Program-made: the position numbers and the translations under genes
The notes under the pieces: generated by a model
The model's input: the letters and a program-made list of their open reading frames with translations, nothing else
Database searches by the model: none
Told to the model about the DNA's origin: nothing
Source of the DNA: Actinomadura formosensis NBRC 14204
GTDB taxonomy: Bacteria > Actinomycetota > Actinomycetes > Streptosporangiales > Streptosporangiaceae
Length of the DNA stretch: 64,000 bases
Direction: 5' to 3'
NCBI RefSeq assembly: GCF_001552155.1
Contig: NZ_BCQQ01000004.1
Location: forward strand, 1 to 64,000
Shown: piece after piece, positions 35,536-45,162 of the stretch
Layout of the letters: every line of letters starts with the position of its first letter
Position numbering within the stretch: the first letter of the stretch is position 1

Positions 35536-36069
35536 GTGAGCCTCCTCAACTTCCGCCAGGACGGCCCCCCGGACCTGGTGGTGCCCTCCCCCGAGAGAGC
35601 GGTGACGCAGTTGTACGAAGCGCACGCCCTGGACCTCGTCAGGCTGGCCCTGGTGATGGTCGGCGACAGGCCGACGGCCGAGGACGTCGTCCAGGACTCC
35701 TTCCTCGGCCTGTACCGGCGGTGGGGCCGGCTGAAGGATCCCGGAAAGGCCCTGACCTACCTGAGGTCGTCGGTGCTCAACAACTGCCGGTCGGTGCTGC
35801 GCCGCCGGGGCCGCCGCCTTCTCGGCGCCCAGGACCCGCCCGTCGCGTCGGCGGAGAGCCGGGTCCTGGGCCTGGAGCAGGGCAAGGAGATCCTCGATGC
35901 GCTGCGCCGCCTGCCGCACCGGCAGCGGGAGACGCTGGTGCTCCGGTTCGTCCTTGAACTGTCCGAGGAGGAGACCGCACAGATCATGCGGGTGAGCCGG
36001 GGCACCGTCCGGTCCAACACGTCCCGCGGGCGCACCGCCCTTGAGCGCATGCTGGGAGAGACCCTGTGA
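35536..36069 (+). CDS. ECF sigma factor (SigE-family-like)
   Basis: Protein of 177 aa with only sigma regions 2 (LYEAHALDLVRLALVMVGDRPTAEDVVQDSF) and 4 (LRRLPHRQRETLVLRFVLELSEEETAQIMRVSRGTVRS). This is the usual ECF size. Its stop overlaps the following membrane-anchored gene (GTGA), the standard arrangement for a sigma factor and its regulator. An ECF-type promoter directly upstream implies autoregulation. The same promoter stands before the glycosyltransferase gene, so envelope glycan modification is the likely output. Confidence 0.9.
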   Translation: MSLLNFRQDGPPDLVVPSPERAVTQLYEAHALDLVRLALVMVGDRPTAEDVVQDSFLGLYRRWGRLKDPGKALTYLRSSVLNNCRSVLRRRGRRLLGAQDPPVASAESRVLGLEQGKEILDALRRLPHRQRETLVLRFVLELSEEETAQIMRVSRGTVRSNTSRGRTALERMLGETL

Positions 36070-37217
36070 ACGTCGAACGGCTGCTGAAGGACGCCGCCGC
36101 CGCCGAGACGCGCGAGGTGACGCGCGAGTCGCTGCCGCCCCTGACCCTGCCCGCCGCCCGCCGGCGCCGGCCGGCGGGACGTTGGCTCGTGCCGGTCGCC
36201 GCCGCCCTCACCATGATCGCGGTCGCGGCCGTGACCGTCACTCTCCGCGGCGCCCTGCGCGGCCCGGACGCGCTCGGCGAGCACGAAGGCCCCCCGTACT
36301 TCCTGGCGACCCACCGGAAGGGCGGCGTCGGGGTCTTCGACTCCTGGACCGGACGCGTGATCGCCGACATCTGGCCCCGCGCCGGGCACTACGCCGCGCT
36401 CACCGTCTCGGCCGACCGGCGCACCGCCTTCCTCGCCGACGAGACCGGCCCCTGCCGCACCCGCATCGACAAGGTGACCCTGCGCCGCGACGGGACCGTG
36501 GCGAGCAGGACGACCCTGCCCGGCGGGTTCGGCACCCGGGTGGAGGAGATGGCCGCCACGGCGGATGGCGGCCGCGTCGCGCTCGTCTTCAACAACCTCA
36601 CCGGTTGCCGCGGCGACGACATGGCGGTCGTCGAATCCCCGTCCGGTGCCAGCCGGGGATGGCGTCTGCCGCCTCCGAGCGCCGACTCGCTGGGGTACGT
36701 GCAATCCCCGGCATGGGCGGCGGACGGTCGCACCCTCTTCTTCGCTACCGACTTCTTCGCTACCGACGCTCCGGAGAGCCCCCCGGGGGAGAACCCAGGC
36801 TTCCTCCTGCGCGAGTTCGACACCCGCACGGCCGGCACCAGCCTCGTCCACGCCCGTGCCGCCCTGAGGAGCGTCGCCAATCTGTCCTCCTTCCGGCCCT
36901 CCCCGGACGGGCGTACCATCACGGCCATCGAGGAGAACACCGGCGACCACGGGACGCTCAGGTCCGTCGCGATCGTGGAACTGACCCTGCCCCTCAGGGA
37001 CGGGTCCCGCAAGGCGCCCGTCCGCGAGCTCGCCCGCATGACGGCCCGGCAGATCGCGCCCGCGGCACCGGTGGATTTCCGGACCGCCCTCGACGCGACC
37101 GGCAGGCACCTCCTCGTCAGCTCGCGCCACGACCGGGCCGTCTTCCGCATGGACGACGGCCGCTTCCGCCGCCTCCCCGACATGCACCGCACCGACCTGG
37201 GCCTGATCGCCTGGTAG
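36066..37217 (+). CDS. Membrane-anchored propeller-like protein, candidate anti-sigma factor
   Basis: Protein of 383 aa: a short cytoplasmic N-terminus (about 45 residues), one membrane segment (WLVPVAAALTMIAVAAVTVT), and a long extracytoplasmic part with beta-propeller-like repeats (GRVIADIWPRAGHYAALTVSADRRTAFLADE; AWAADGRTLFFATD; FRPSPDGRTITAIEE). No HxxxCxxC zinc anti-sigma motif is seen. The GTG overlaps the sigma stop by 4 nt, so the pair is translated together, which supports a role in sigma control. An exact 15-bp tandem duplication lies within it. Confidence 0.78.
   Translation: MNVERLLKDAAAAETREVTRESLPPLTLPAARRRRPAGRWLVPVAAALTMIAVAAVTVTLRGALRGPDALGEHEGPPYFLATHRKGGVGVFDSWTGRVIADIWPRAGHYAALTVSADRRTAFLADETGPCRTRIDKVTLRRDGTVASRTTLPGGFGTRVEEMAATADGGRVALVFNNLTGCRGDDMAVVESPSGASRGWRLPPPSADSLGYVQSPAWAADGRTLFFATDFFATDAPESPPGENPGFLLREFDTRTAGTSLVHARAALRSVANLSSFRPSPDGRTITAIEENTGDHGTLRSVAIVELTLPLRDGSRKAPVRELARMTARQIAPAAPVDFRTALDATGRHLLVSSRHDRAVFRMDDGRFRRLPDMHRTDLGLIAW
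36738..36767 (+). repeat. Exact 15-bp tandem duplication in coding sequence
   Basis: TTCTTCGCTACCGAC occurs twice in direct succession and encodes FFATDFFATD. The frame is kept. The unit is less GC-rich than its surroundings. It looks like a recent slippage event in a propeller blade. Confidence 0.85.
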
Positions 37218-37588
37218 GTCCCGCATGCTCCGCGACCACGACGCCGTCCGGCCATGACCAGGCCCAGCGCCGCCACATGTACCTGGTGGGAGCTCCGTTG
37301 ACGACAGGCGGCCCGGACGGCGTCACCGCTCGCGGTGGACGGGCAGGGACGTGCTCATCGCGTCGGCGTCGCCACCGGCCGCGCGACGACGTTCTGGTTC
37401 AAGGGGCCGACCAACGCCCTGGCCTGGTGATCCCCCGCCTGACCGGCCAGTGCTCGTTCGGCTTCTCGTGCGGGCCCGGCCGGTCGGGGTATTGACGCCG
37501 GGTAGGGGAAAGGGCCGGTAGGCGAGGTGTCGGCGGGTGGGCTCGGAGTGCCGCGGGCGTTCAGGGATCTGGATGGAGGCGTTGAGTT
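37218..37588. other. Intergenic region, possible gene debris
   Basis: A 371-bp stretch between the propeller protein and DedA. No full gene is convincing. Bases around 37340-37435 read as VGVATGRATTFWFKGPTNAL then AW and a stop on the plus strand, which looks like the tail of a lost coding sequence, but I cannot name a family. The DedA promoter should be near its end. Confidence 0.4.
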
Positions 37589-38245
37589 TTGTTCGCCTCG
37601 GTCGTGTCGTGGGTGGCCGGGTTGTCCGGGCCGGTCGTCTATGGGGTCGTCGCCGGGCTCGTGTTCTGTGAGGACGCACTGTTCTTCGGCTTCGTGCTGC
37701 CCGGTGAGACCGCCGTCGTCCTCGGCGGGGCGCTGGCCGCCCAGCAGAAGATCTCGGTCGTGTGGCTCGCCGTGATCGTGGTCCTGGCGGCGATCGCGGG
37801 GGACTTCGTCGGGTACCAGATCGGGCGCCATGTCGGGCAGCCGATTCTGGACAGCCGTCCGCTCCGCCGCCACCGCGACCGCGTGGACGGCGCCCGCGAC
37901 CTGATCCGGCGCAGGGGCGGTGCCGCCGTCTTCGCCGGACGGTTCGTCGCGTTCTTCCGCGCGATCATGCCCGCGCTGGCCGGGACCTCGGGGATGCCCA
38001 GCCGGGTGTTCCTGGTCTACAACGCCGCCGGAGGTCTGGTCTGGGGCGTGAGCTTCACGCTGCTCGGATACTTCGCCGGGCATGCTTATGCCCGGGTCGA
38101 GCATGTTGCCGGGCGGGTCACCGCGATCGTGATCGTCGGTGTGGTCGTCCTCGCCGTTGTCATCTGGCGGCTTCGCGGTCACTTGCATCGGAAACGCGAT
38201 GGCCACAGCGGTGCAGATGACCGTCGAGGACCAAATTCCCGGTAA
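37589..38245 (+). CDS. DedA-family membrane protein
   Basis: Protein of 218 aa with several membrane segments and DedA (SNARE-associated/VTT) features: EDALFFGFVLPGETAVVLGG near residue 28, GDFVGYQIGRHVG, and the F-A-G-R-F-V-A-F-x-R-A motif before MPALAGTSGM. DedA proteins act as undecaprenyl-phosphate/lipid flippases or affect proton-coupled homeostasis. The TTG at 37589 has GGAGG 9 nt upstream; an in-frame GTG at 37601 is an alternative. A 223-bp gap with no visible gene follows. Confidence 0.82.
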   Translation: MFASVVSWVAGLSGPVVYGVVAGLVFCEDALFFGFVLPGETAVVLGGALAAQQKISVVWLAVIVVLAAIAGDFVGYQIGRHVGQPILDSRPLRRHRDRVDGARDLIRRRGGAAVFAGRFVAFFRAIMPALAGTSGMPSRVFLVYNAAGGLVWGVSFTLLGYFAGHAYARVEHVAGRVTAIVIVGVVVLAVVIWRLRGHLHRKRDGHSGADDRRGPNSR

Positions 38246-38468
38246 TGCTTTGCGCCGGGCATTCCGGTGAATTGTCGCGTGCCGTTCAAGGGCGGTGAAG
38301 GAAGGCGTTCGGCCTCGTTGCGGTCCGCCGGACAGGGCATGGCGCTGTTGATGCGACCGTTCCGAGGACGAGGGGGGTTGCCGCCATGAACGCACGGGCA
38401 CGGCGGGTGCCCGGATCGGTTCAGCAGGCTGCCGGTCCTTCGGGCGGCGGACGCTCCGGTCGGTTCGA

Positions 38469-39362
38469 GTGAACGTCCTGGCGGTCGCGATCGCCCTGGC
38501 CGCCGCGGTGTTATTCGTGCTCGCGGCGGCGCTCCAGCACCACGCCGCGTTCCACGAGGTCCGGCACGGGCTGTTCGACGTGCGGCTGCTGTGGCGGCTG
38601 CTGCACCATCCGATCTGGATCGGCGGGCAGCTCACTGACCTGGTCGGGATCGCCCTGCACGCCACCGCGCTGCAGATCGGCGCGCTGGTCCTCGTCCAGC
38701 CCATCCAGGTCAGCGGGCTGCCGCTGTCGGTGCCGATGGAGGCCGCGCTCAACCGGCGCCGGCCCCACCGGCGCGAGCTGGGCGGGGCCGCGCTGGCCAC
38801 GGCGGGGCTGGCCGCCTTCCTGGTCGCCGCCGCCCCGGAGGGTGGCATCAAACATCCGAGCGGCGTCGCGTGGTTCGCCAGCGGCGGGCTCGTCGCGGTG
38901 ACTGTGATCGGCCTGCTCGCCCTGTCGCACCACACGACCGGGGGATCGCGCTCGGGCGCCTCCGTGGGACTGGCCACCGGCGTCCTGTACGGGTTCACCG
39001 CCGCGCTGCTCAAGACCTGCACGAACATCCTGGCGACCCGTCCGCTCACGCTCCCGCTGCACTGGGAGGTGTACGTGCTCATCGGCGCCGGCATCGTCGG
39101 GATGCAACTCAACCAGAGCGCGTTCCAGCACAGTTCGCTGGCGTCGCCGCTGACGGCGATGACGCTGGGCGAGCCGCTGGTCTCCGTCATCATCGGGCTC
39201 ACCGCGTTCCACGAGCGGATCAGGACGTCCCCGCCGCGGCTGGCGATCATCTTCGTCGCCGCGCTCGCCATGGCCTACGGCATCTGGACGACCAGCACCA
39301 CCTGGCAGCCGCCGGCGCGGCGGCCCGCGGCCGTCCCGCCGGACGACCAGGCCGACCGGTGA
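38469..39362 (+). CDS. DMT-superfamily (EamA/NIPA-like) transporter
   Basis: Protein of 297 aa with about nine hydrophobic segments in two related halves. LQIGALVLVQPIQVSGLPLS and SSLASPLTAMTLGEPLVSVIIG are the two conserved inner repeats of drug/metabolite-type transporters. The N-terminus MNVLAVAIALAAAVLFVLAA is the first membrane helix. Start is the GTG at 38469. Substrate is unknown. Its C-terminal tail is Pro-rich and probably cytoplasmic. Downstream is a region of broken genes. Confidence 0.78.
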   Translation: MNVLAVAIALAAAVLFVLAAALQHHAAFHEVRHGLFDVRLLWRLLHHPIWIGGQLTDLVGIALHATALQIGALVLVQPIQVSGLPLSVPMEAALNRRRPHRRELGGAALATAGLAAFLVAAAPEGGIKHPSGVAWFASGGLVAVTVIGLLALSHHTTGGSRSGASVGLATGVLYGFTAALLKTCTNILATRPLTLPLHWEVYVLIGAGIVGMQLNQSAFQHSSLASPLTAMTLGEPLVSVIIGLTAFHERIRTSPPRLAIIFVAALAMAYGIWTTSTTWQPPARRPAAVPPDDQADR

Positions 39363-39409
39363 CGCCGCCTCAGCGTGGATTGACGGTGTCCTTGTAGTTG
39401 GGGCGGGAC

Positions 39410-39586
39410 GGGGTGGGCGCGTCCGAGTGGCCCTGCGGCCATGGCCCGGATGAGCGTTTGGGTGACCTGCGTGACGGACCGGCGTCCGGCCTGGGTGACG
39501 CCGTGTCCGCAGAGGGGTCCGCGCATGGCGCAGACCCAGCGCATCGTGCCGGTCGCGAACACGGCCGCCCCCTGGCCGGTGGTGTA
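39410..39586 (-). pseudogene. C-terminal remnant resembling N,N-dimethylformamidase-like proteins
   Basis: On the minus strand the segment reads TTGQGAAVFATGTMRWV, then HGVTQAGRR, VTQTLIRAMAAGP and GRAHP. The F-x-x-G-T-M-R-W pattern followed by V-T-x-x-L-x-x-A-x-x-x-G-P-x-x-R resembles, from memory, the C-terminal end of dimethylformamidase beta-subunit-like proteins. The 5' part is missing. It ends abruptly at about 39587, where an integrase remnant on the other strand begins. Confidence 0.4.
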
Positions 39587-39587
39587 G

Positions 39588-39776
39588 GAGATGCTCGGGC
39601 ATTCCAGCATCGTGCTGATCGCCGACACCTACACCAGCGTGCTCCCCAAGCTCGCGCACACCGACCGCCGCCGCGCGTGCTGGTGGTCGATCCGCCTCAG
39701 CGTTTGTTGCGTGATTGAGAGCGTCCGCTCCCTGGTCCTGCGTCGTCCTCTGCAGAAAGGGCTAGCTGAGCATTAG
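39588..39776 (+). pseudogene. Tyrosine recombinase (integrase) C-terminal remnant
   Basis: The plus strand reads EMLGHSSIVLIADTYTSVLP then KLAHTDR. This is the final box of phage/ICE tyrosine integrases: L-G-H-S-S with the second catalytic His, and D-T-Y-T-S-V with the nucleophilic Tyr. A TAG directly upstream and the absence of the N-terminal three quarters show it is only a tail. It lies about 180 bp past the 3' end of tRNA-Lys, a typical integration site, so an integrative element probably once occupied this point. Confidence 0.75.
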
Positions 39777-39887
39777 ACCGCGTCCGGTGCCGAGGAAGGG
39801 GACGGACGCCGGATCGCCGTTGCCCGGTCGCCGGTCGGAGCGGGAGGCCGTGGGAGCCGGCGGGCGTGTCCGCAGCCTGCTGTTTAT

Positions 39888-39909
39888 GGCCTCAGGCCGG
39901 CCTCAGGCC
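39888..39909. repeat. GGCCTCAGGCC tandem pair
   Basis: Two exact adjacent 11-bp copies, each almost self-complementary (GGCCT-C-AGGCC). Located 45 bp from the tRNA-Lys 3' end in the scarred region. It could act as a transcript-end hairpin for the tRNA or be a recombination footprint; nothing decides between them. Confidence 0.6.
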
Positions 39910-39953
39910 AGATCTCCGGCGTACCCGAAGAAGGGTGTTCGCCCCGGTCAGGG

Positions 39954-40029
39954 TGGTGGGTCGCGTGGGACTCGAACCCACAACCTACGGATTAAAAGTC
40001 CGGAGCTCTGCCAATTGAGCTAGCGACCC
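39954..40029 (-). tRNA. tRNA-Lys (anticodon UUU)
   Basis: Seventy-six nucleotides on the minus strand fold as a cloverleaf: acceptor GGGTCGC/GCGACCC, D arm GCTC...GAGC, anticodon loop CTTTTAA with anticodon TTT, T arm GTGGG-TTCGAGT-CCCAC. A73 and an encoded CCA end are present. The acceptor and T stems are perfect; the first anticodon-stem pair (27-43) is a mismatch. An integrase tail just downstream suggests this gene has been an attachment site. Confidence 0.95.
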
Positions 40030-40072
40030 GTCCCGCAAGCGTACCGAGATCGGCGGGGGGTTCGCGACGTGG

Positions 40073-41359
<1,287 letters not shown>

Positions 41360-41383
41360 GCCTTCAGCGTGCATCATGTCGGG

Positions 41384-41782
41384 ATGACGGTGAAGCCCGA
41401 CGAGATCCTGCAAGAGAATTTCGCGCCCTGGGTGCTGGACCTGGGCCTGGTCGCCGAGGAGGTGGGGGACGGGAAGGCGGTGCTGCGGCTGCCGTGGTCC
41501 GACCGGCTGGCCCGGGAGGGCGGCGCGCTGTCCGGGCAGGCCCTGATGGCGGCGGCCGACACGGCCGTGGTGCTGGCCGTTTCGGGCGCCAAGGGCGGGT
41601 TCGTGCCCATGACGACCGTGCAGCTCAACACGTCTTTCCAGCGGCCCGTGACGGGACGCGACGTGCTGATCGAGGTCGAGTTGACGAAGCTGGGACGGAC
41701 GCTGGCGTTCGCGGAGATCGACATGACCGTGGATTCCGTGACCGTGGCCCATGCGAGCGCCGTTTACGCGATCATCGGGTGA
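41384..41782 (+). CDS. PaaI-type hotdog thioesterase
   Basis: Protein of 132 aa with a hotdog fold: GGALSGQALMAAADTAVVLAV is the central helix with catalytic Gly/Asp region and GFVPMTTVQLNTSFQRPV the following strand. It should hydrolyse acyl- or aryl-CoA esters. It lies only 24 bp from the divergent P450 start, so the two promoters must overlap. No ribosome site is evident before ATG 41384. Its stop is one base from the dienelactone hydrolase ATG, so these two are coupled. Confidence 0.8.
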   Translation: MTVKPDEILQENFAPWVLDLGLVAEEVGDGKAVLRLPWSDRLAREGGALSGQALMAAADTAVVLAVSGAKGGFVPMTTVQLNTSFQRPVTGRDVLIEVELTKLGRTLAFAEIDMTVDSVTVAHASAVYAIIG

Positions 41783-41783
41783 T

Positions 41784-42467
41784 ATGAGGCGCGTTGAGAA
41801 GGTTGCTGTTCCGGACGGTGAGTTCGACCTGCACGTATGGGGAGAGCGCGGGCCGGGGGTCCTGCTCCTCCAGGAGATCTTCGGGGTGGGCGACTACATG
41901 GAGGCGGTCGCCGGGGACCTGGTGGCGCTCGGATACGTGGCGGCGGCCCCCGACATGTTCTGGCGCATCCAGCCCAACTGGACGACCGCCCACGACGAAG
42001 AGGCTGTCCCCAAGGGGATGTCGATGGTCTCCCAGTTCGACTGGGAGAAGGGCGTAGAGGACGCGGTGGCCGCGCTGGAGGTTCTCAAGGGCCTGCCAGA
42101 GGTCGGCAAGGTCGGTGTCCTTGGCTTCTGCTTCGGCGGGACGCTCGCCTATCTGCTGGCGGCGAAGACCAAGGTCGATTCCCTGGTGTCGTTCTACGGG
42201 TCTGGTGTGCCCGGAATGCTGGACCAGTTCGACGCCATCCAGGGCCCGGCGCAGTTCCACTTCGGTGGGTCCGACCCTTACATCCCCAGGGAGGACGTCG
42301 CCAGGGTGGAGCAGGCCGTGGCCGGACGGGACGACATGGAGATCCACGTCCAAGAGGACGGCGGCCACGCCTTCCACAACCGGAAGGCGCCGATGTTCTA
42401 CCAGCCGGAGCCCGCCGAACGGGCCTGGCGGCTCACCGAAGACTTCCTCGCCCGAACTCTGTCATAG
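41784..42467 (+). CDS. Dienelactone hydrolase family protein
   Basis: Protein of 227 aa, alpha/beta hydrolase of the DLH family. The Cys nucleophile is in GVLGFCFGGTLAYL, the early Glu in LLLQEIFGVGDYM (E31), Asp in FGGSDPYIP and His in DGGHAFHN. The family opens dienelactones in aromatic-ring degradation but includes many esterases of unknown substrate. It follows the thioesterase by one base and is convergent with the LuxR-type gene with a 5-nt gap. Confidence 0.87.
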   Translation: MRRVEKVAVPDGEFDLHVWGERGPGVLLLQEIFGVGDYMEAVAGDLVALGYVAAAPDMFWRIQPNWTTAHDEEAVPKGMSMVSQFDWEKGVEDAVAALEVLKGLPEVGKVGVLGFCFGGTLAYLLAAKTKVDSLVSFYGSGVPGMLDQFDAIQGPAQFHFGGSDPYIPREDVARVEQAVAGRDDMEIHVQEDGGHAFHNRKAPMFYQPEPAERAWRLTEDFLARTLS

Positions 42468-42472
42468 CGCGC

Positions 42473-45061
42473 TCATGCGGGTTCCAGGGTGAGGTGGGAC
42501 AGTTCCTTGCGGGACGAGATGCCCAGCTTCGGGTACGCCTTGTAGAGGTGGTACTCGACCGTGCGCGGGCTCAGGAAGAGTTGGGCGGCTATCTCGCGGC
42601 TGCTGGTGCCCGCCGCCGCCAGGCGGACGACCTGGAGTTCCTGCGGGGTGAGGCGGTCGAGGAGGTCCGGGGAGGCCGGCGCGGAAGTGCCCGACTCGCC
42701 CGTGGCCCGTAGTTCGGCGCGCGCGCGTTCCAGCCATGGTGTGGCGTGGAGGCGTCCGAAGATGGACGCCGCCGAGCGGAGCGGGACGCGGGCGTCCGAG
42801 CGGCGGCGGGCACGGCGCAGGTACTCGCCGTAGAGGAGTTCGGTGCGGGCCCGCTCGAACGGCCGTGACGACTGCTCGTGTAGCCGGATGGCCTGGAGGT
42901 ACGGTTCCTCGCTGTCGTTCAGCAGGGCCTCGCAATGCAGGGCCACGGCGAGAGCCCATGGTTGCTCACCTGCCTCGGCCCAGGCACGGAACCGGGAGAA
43001 CGCCGTGTCCGCGAGTGCGGGCTCACCGGAACGTACCGCGGCCTCCACCTGGTCTGCGGCGTAGAGGACGTTGCCGTGCCGGTGCGGGCCGTGCGCGATC
43101 TCCTCCAGGCGGCGCAGGGCGTCGTCGTAGCGGCCGAGACCCAGGTCGAGGAGGGCGAGCGCGCCGTCGGCCGGTCCCGGCGGGGCGGAGACGGTCAGCT
43201 CGTGGAGCCGCGCCTCGTCGCCCTCGACCGCCGCGACGCGGGCCAGGACGGCGCCGAGGCGTCCCTCCCGGTGCGGCCGGCCGGTGTCGCGGGCCAGCGC
43301 GATCGCCTCGGCGACGGCGGCCTCCGCGTCCGCGTGCCGGCCGACCGCGATCAGCGTCTGCGCCTGTACCTGCAGGATCGTCGGCAGTTCGCCGACGAGG
43401 CCGTGTCGGCGGCAGTGCGCGGCCTCGGCGGCGGCCAGTTCGAGCGCCGCCGCGTCCGCGCCGGTGAGCAGCGCGAGCTGGGCGGCGCGCAGCCGGTCGC
43501 CGGTGCCGTCGCGCGCGGCGGTGATCTGTTCGGCGAGCAGCGGCAGGCCGCCCGCGTGGTCGCCGTCCGCGAGCAGCGCGAGGCCGCGGAGCGTCCGGTC
43601 GCCCGGCAGGAGTTCGGAGGCCCGCAGCACGGCGGGCAGCTCGCCGGACGTCCACCCGTACATGGCGCCGGTCCGCAGCATCGCCGCGCGCTCGTCCGCG
43701 GGGGCGTCGGCGGCGCGGTCGACGATCATGCGGGCCGCGGTGCGCGGATCGCCGCGCTCGTACTCGACGGCGGCGTGGACGCGGGCCAGCCGCGCCCGCG
43801 CGGCCGGGCACGCGGTGAGCTTCTCGGCGTGGACGGCGAGGTCCTCGGCCTCGTCCAGCCGTCCCGCCCCCAGGGTCAGCGACGCGGCGGCGGCGAGCCG
43901 GGCGGCGCGCTCCTCCCGGCCGGGCGTCAGGTCGGCGGCCTGCCGGTAGAGCGCGGCGGCCGTCGCGTGCCCGGCACGGCAGCGGGCGCGTTCGGCGGTC
44001 TCCTGCAGCTCGGTGGCGACGGCCTCGTCCGGGGCCAGGGCGGCGGCGGCGCGGTGCCGCGCGCGGCAGTCGAGGTCGTCGGCGGACTCGGCGAGCGCCC
44101 GGTGGACCTCGACGCGCCGCGCCGCGGTCGCGCCCTGGTACGCGGCCGCCCGGATCAGCGGATGCCGGAACGCGATGCTGTGCCCGGTGACCTCCACCAG
44201 CCGGGCGCATTCGGCCGCCCCCAGGTCGGCGAGGCCGGTGCCGAACGTGGCGGCGGCGGAGAGCAGGCTCGGCATGTAGCCGCGCCCCTCCGCCGCCGCG
44301 ATCAGCAGCATCAGCCGGGCCTTCTCCGGCAGCCGGGCGATCTGCGCCTGGAACGACCCGAGGACGCGGTCGGCGACGGGCAGCGGCGTGCCCTCGGGCG
44401 GACGTTCCCCGGTGGCGGCGAACTCCTGCAGCGCGAGCGGGTTGCCGGCCGCCTCCCGCAGCACCCGGGCGCGGACGAGCGGCGGCAGGTCGCGCGCCGC
44501 GAGGAGCCGTTCGGCGTCGTGCCGGTCGAGCCGGCCGAGCCGCAGTTCGGGCAGGCCGGTGCCGGTGAACGCCTCGTCCCGCGCGGCGAACAGCATGACG
44601 ACGCCCTCGGCGGCCAGCCGCCGCGCCGCGAACAGCAGCGCCTCGCCGGTCGCCGTGTCGAGCCAGTGCGCGTCGTCGACGACGGCGAGGACGGGGCCGT
44701 CCTCGGCGAGGTCGGCGAGCAGCGTCAGCACGGCGAGGCCGGTGCTGAATCGGCCCTGCCCGGCGGACGTCTCGCCGAGCGCGGCGCGCAGCGCGCCCGC
44801 CTGCGCGGGCGGGAGCGCGTCCAGCCGGTCGCGGACGGGCCACAGCATCTGGTTGAGGCCGGCGAACGCGATGCCGGACTCCGCCTCGATCCCGGTCGCC
44901 CGCAGCACCCGCGGCACGCGGCCGGCGGCCTGCGCGAGGAGCGCCGACTTGCCGATGCCGGCCTCGCCGCGCAGCACGAGGACGCCGCTGCGCCGGTGGT
45001 CGCGTGCGCCGTCGATCAGTGAGGTGAGCCGCGCCAGTTCGTCGTTCCGCCCGTAGAGCAC
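42473..45061 (-). CDS. LuxR-family large ATP-binding regulator (LAL/MalT-like)
   Basis: Protein of 862 aa. N-terminal AAA/NACHT-like ATPase with Walker A GEAGIGKSALL (about residue 32) and Walker B-like VLAVVDDAHWLD. A long helical TPR-like middle follows. The C-terminal helix-turn-helix is LTPQELQVVRLAAAGTSSREIAAQLFLSPRTVEYHLYKAYPKLG. Such proteins are ATP-dependent activators, often of local gene clusters. It is divergent from the Old Yellow Enzyme gene across 101 bp, so that gene is a candidate target. Codon use in the middle is extremely GC-rich. Confidence 0.9.
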   Translation of the reverse strand: MLYGRNDELARLTSLIDGARDHRRSGVLVLRGEAGIGKSALLAQAAGRVPRVLRATGIEAESGIAFAGLNQMLWPVRDRLDALPPAQAGALRAALGETSAGQGRFSTGLAVLTLLADLAEDGPVLAVVDDAHWLDTATGEALLFAARRLAAEGVVMLFAARDEAFTGTGLPELRLGRLDRHDAERLLAARDLPPLVRARVLREAAGNPLALQEFAATGERPPEGTPLPVADRVLGSFQAQIARLPEKARLMLLIAAAEGRGYMPSLLSAAATFGTGLADLGAAECARLVEVTGHSIAFRHPLIRAAAYQGATAARRVEVHRALAESADDLDCRARHRAAAALAPDEAVATELQETAERARCRAGHATAAALYRQAADLTPGREERAARLAAAASLTLGAGRLDEAEDLAVHAEKLTACPAARARLARVHAAVEYERGDPRTAARMIVDRAADAPADERAAMLRTGAMYGWTSGELPAVLRASELLPGDRTLRGLALLADGDHAGGLPLLAEQITAARDGTGDRLRAAQLALLTGADAAALELAAAEAAHCRRHGLVGELPTILQVQAQTLIAVGRHADAEAAVAEAIALARDTGRPHREGRLGAVLARVAAVEGDEARLHELTVSAPPGPADGALALLDLGLGRYDDALRRLEEIAHGPHRHGNVLYAADQVEAAVRSGEPALADTAFSRFRAWAEAGEQPWALAVALHCEALLNDSEEPYLQAIRLHEQSSRPFERARTELLYGEYLRRARRRSDARVPLRSAASIFGRLHATPWLERARAELRATGESGTSAPASPDLLDRLTPQELQVVRLAAAGTSSREIAAQLFLSPRTVEYHLYKAYPKLGISSRKELSHLTLEPA

Positions 45062-45162
45062 GGCTCCAAACTACGGGGCCGGATACCGAAACCCTACGGA
45101 TTCGCCCCGTGCCCGGTGGCTCGTACGTTCTTGATCAGCGATAACGCCGTCTGGAGGATGTC

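Noticed and set aside
38246..38468. Small gene between DedA and the DMT transporter
   Set aside because: No frame with a good start, ribosome site and plausible composition was found in these 223 bp.
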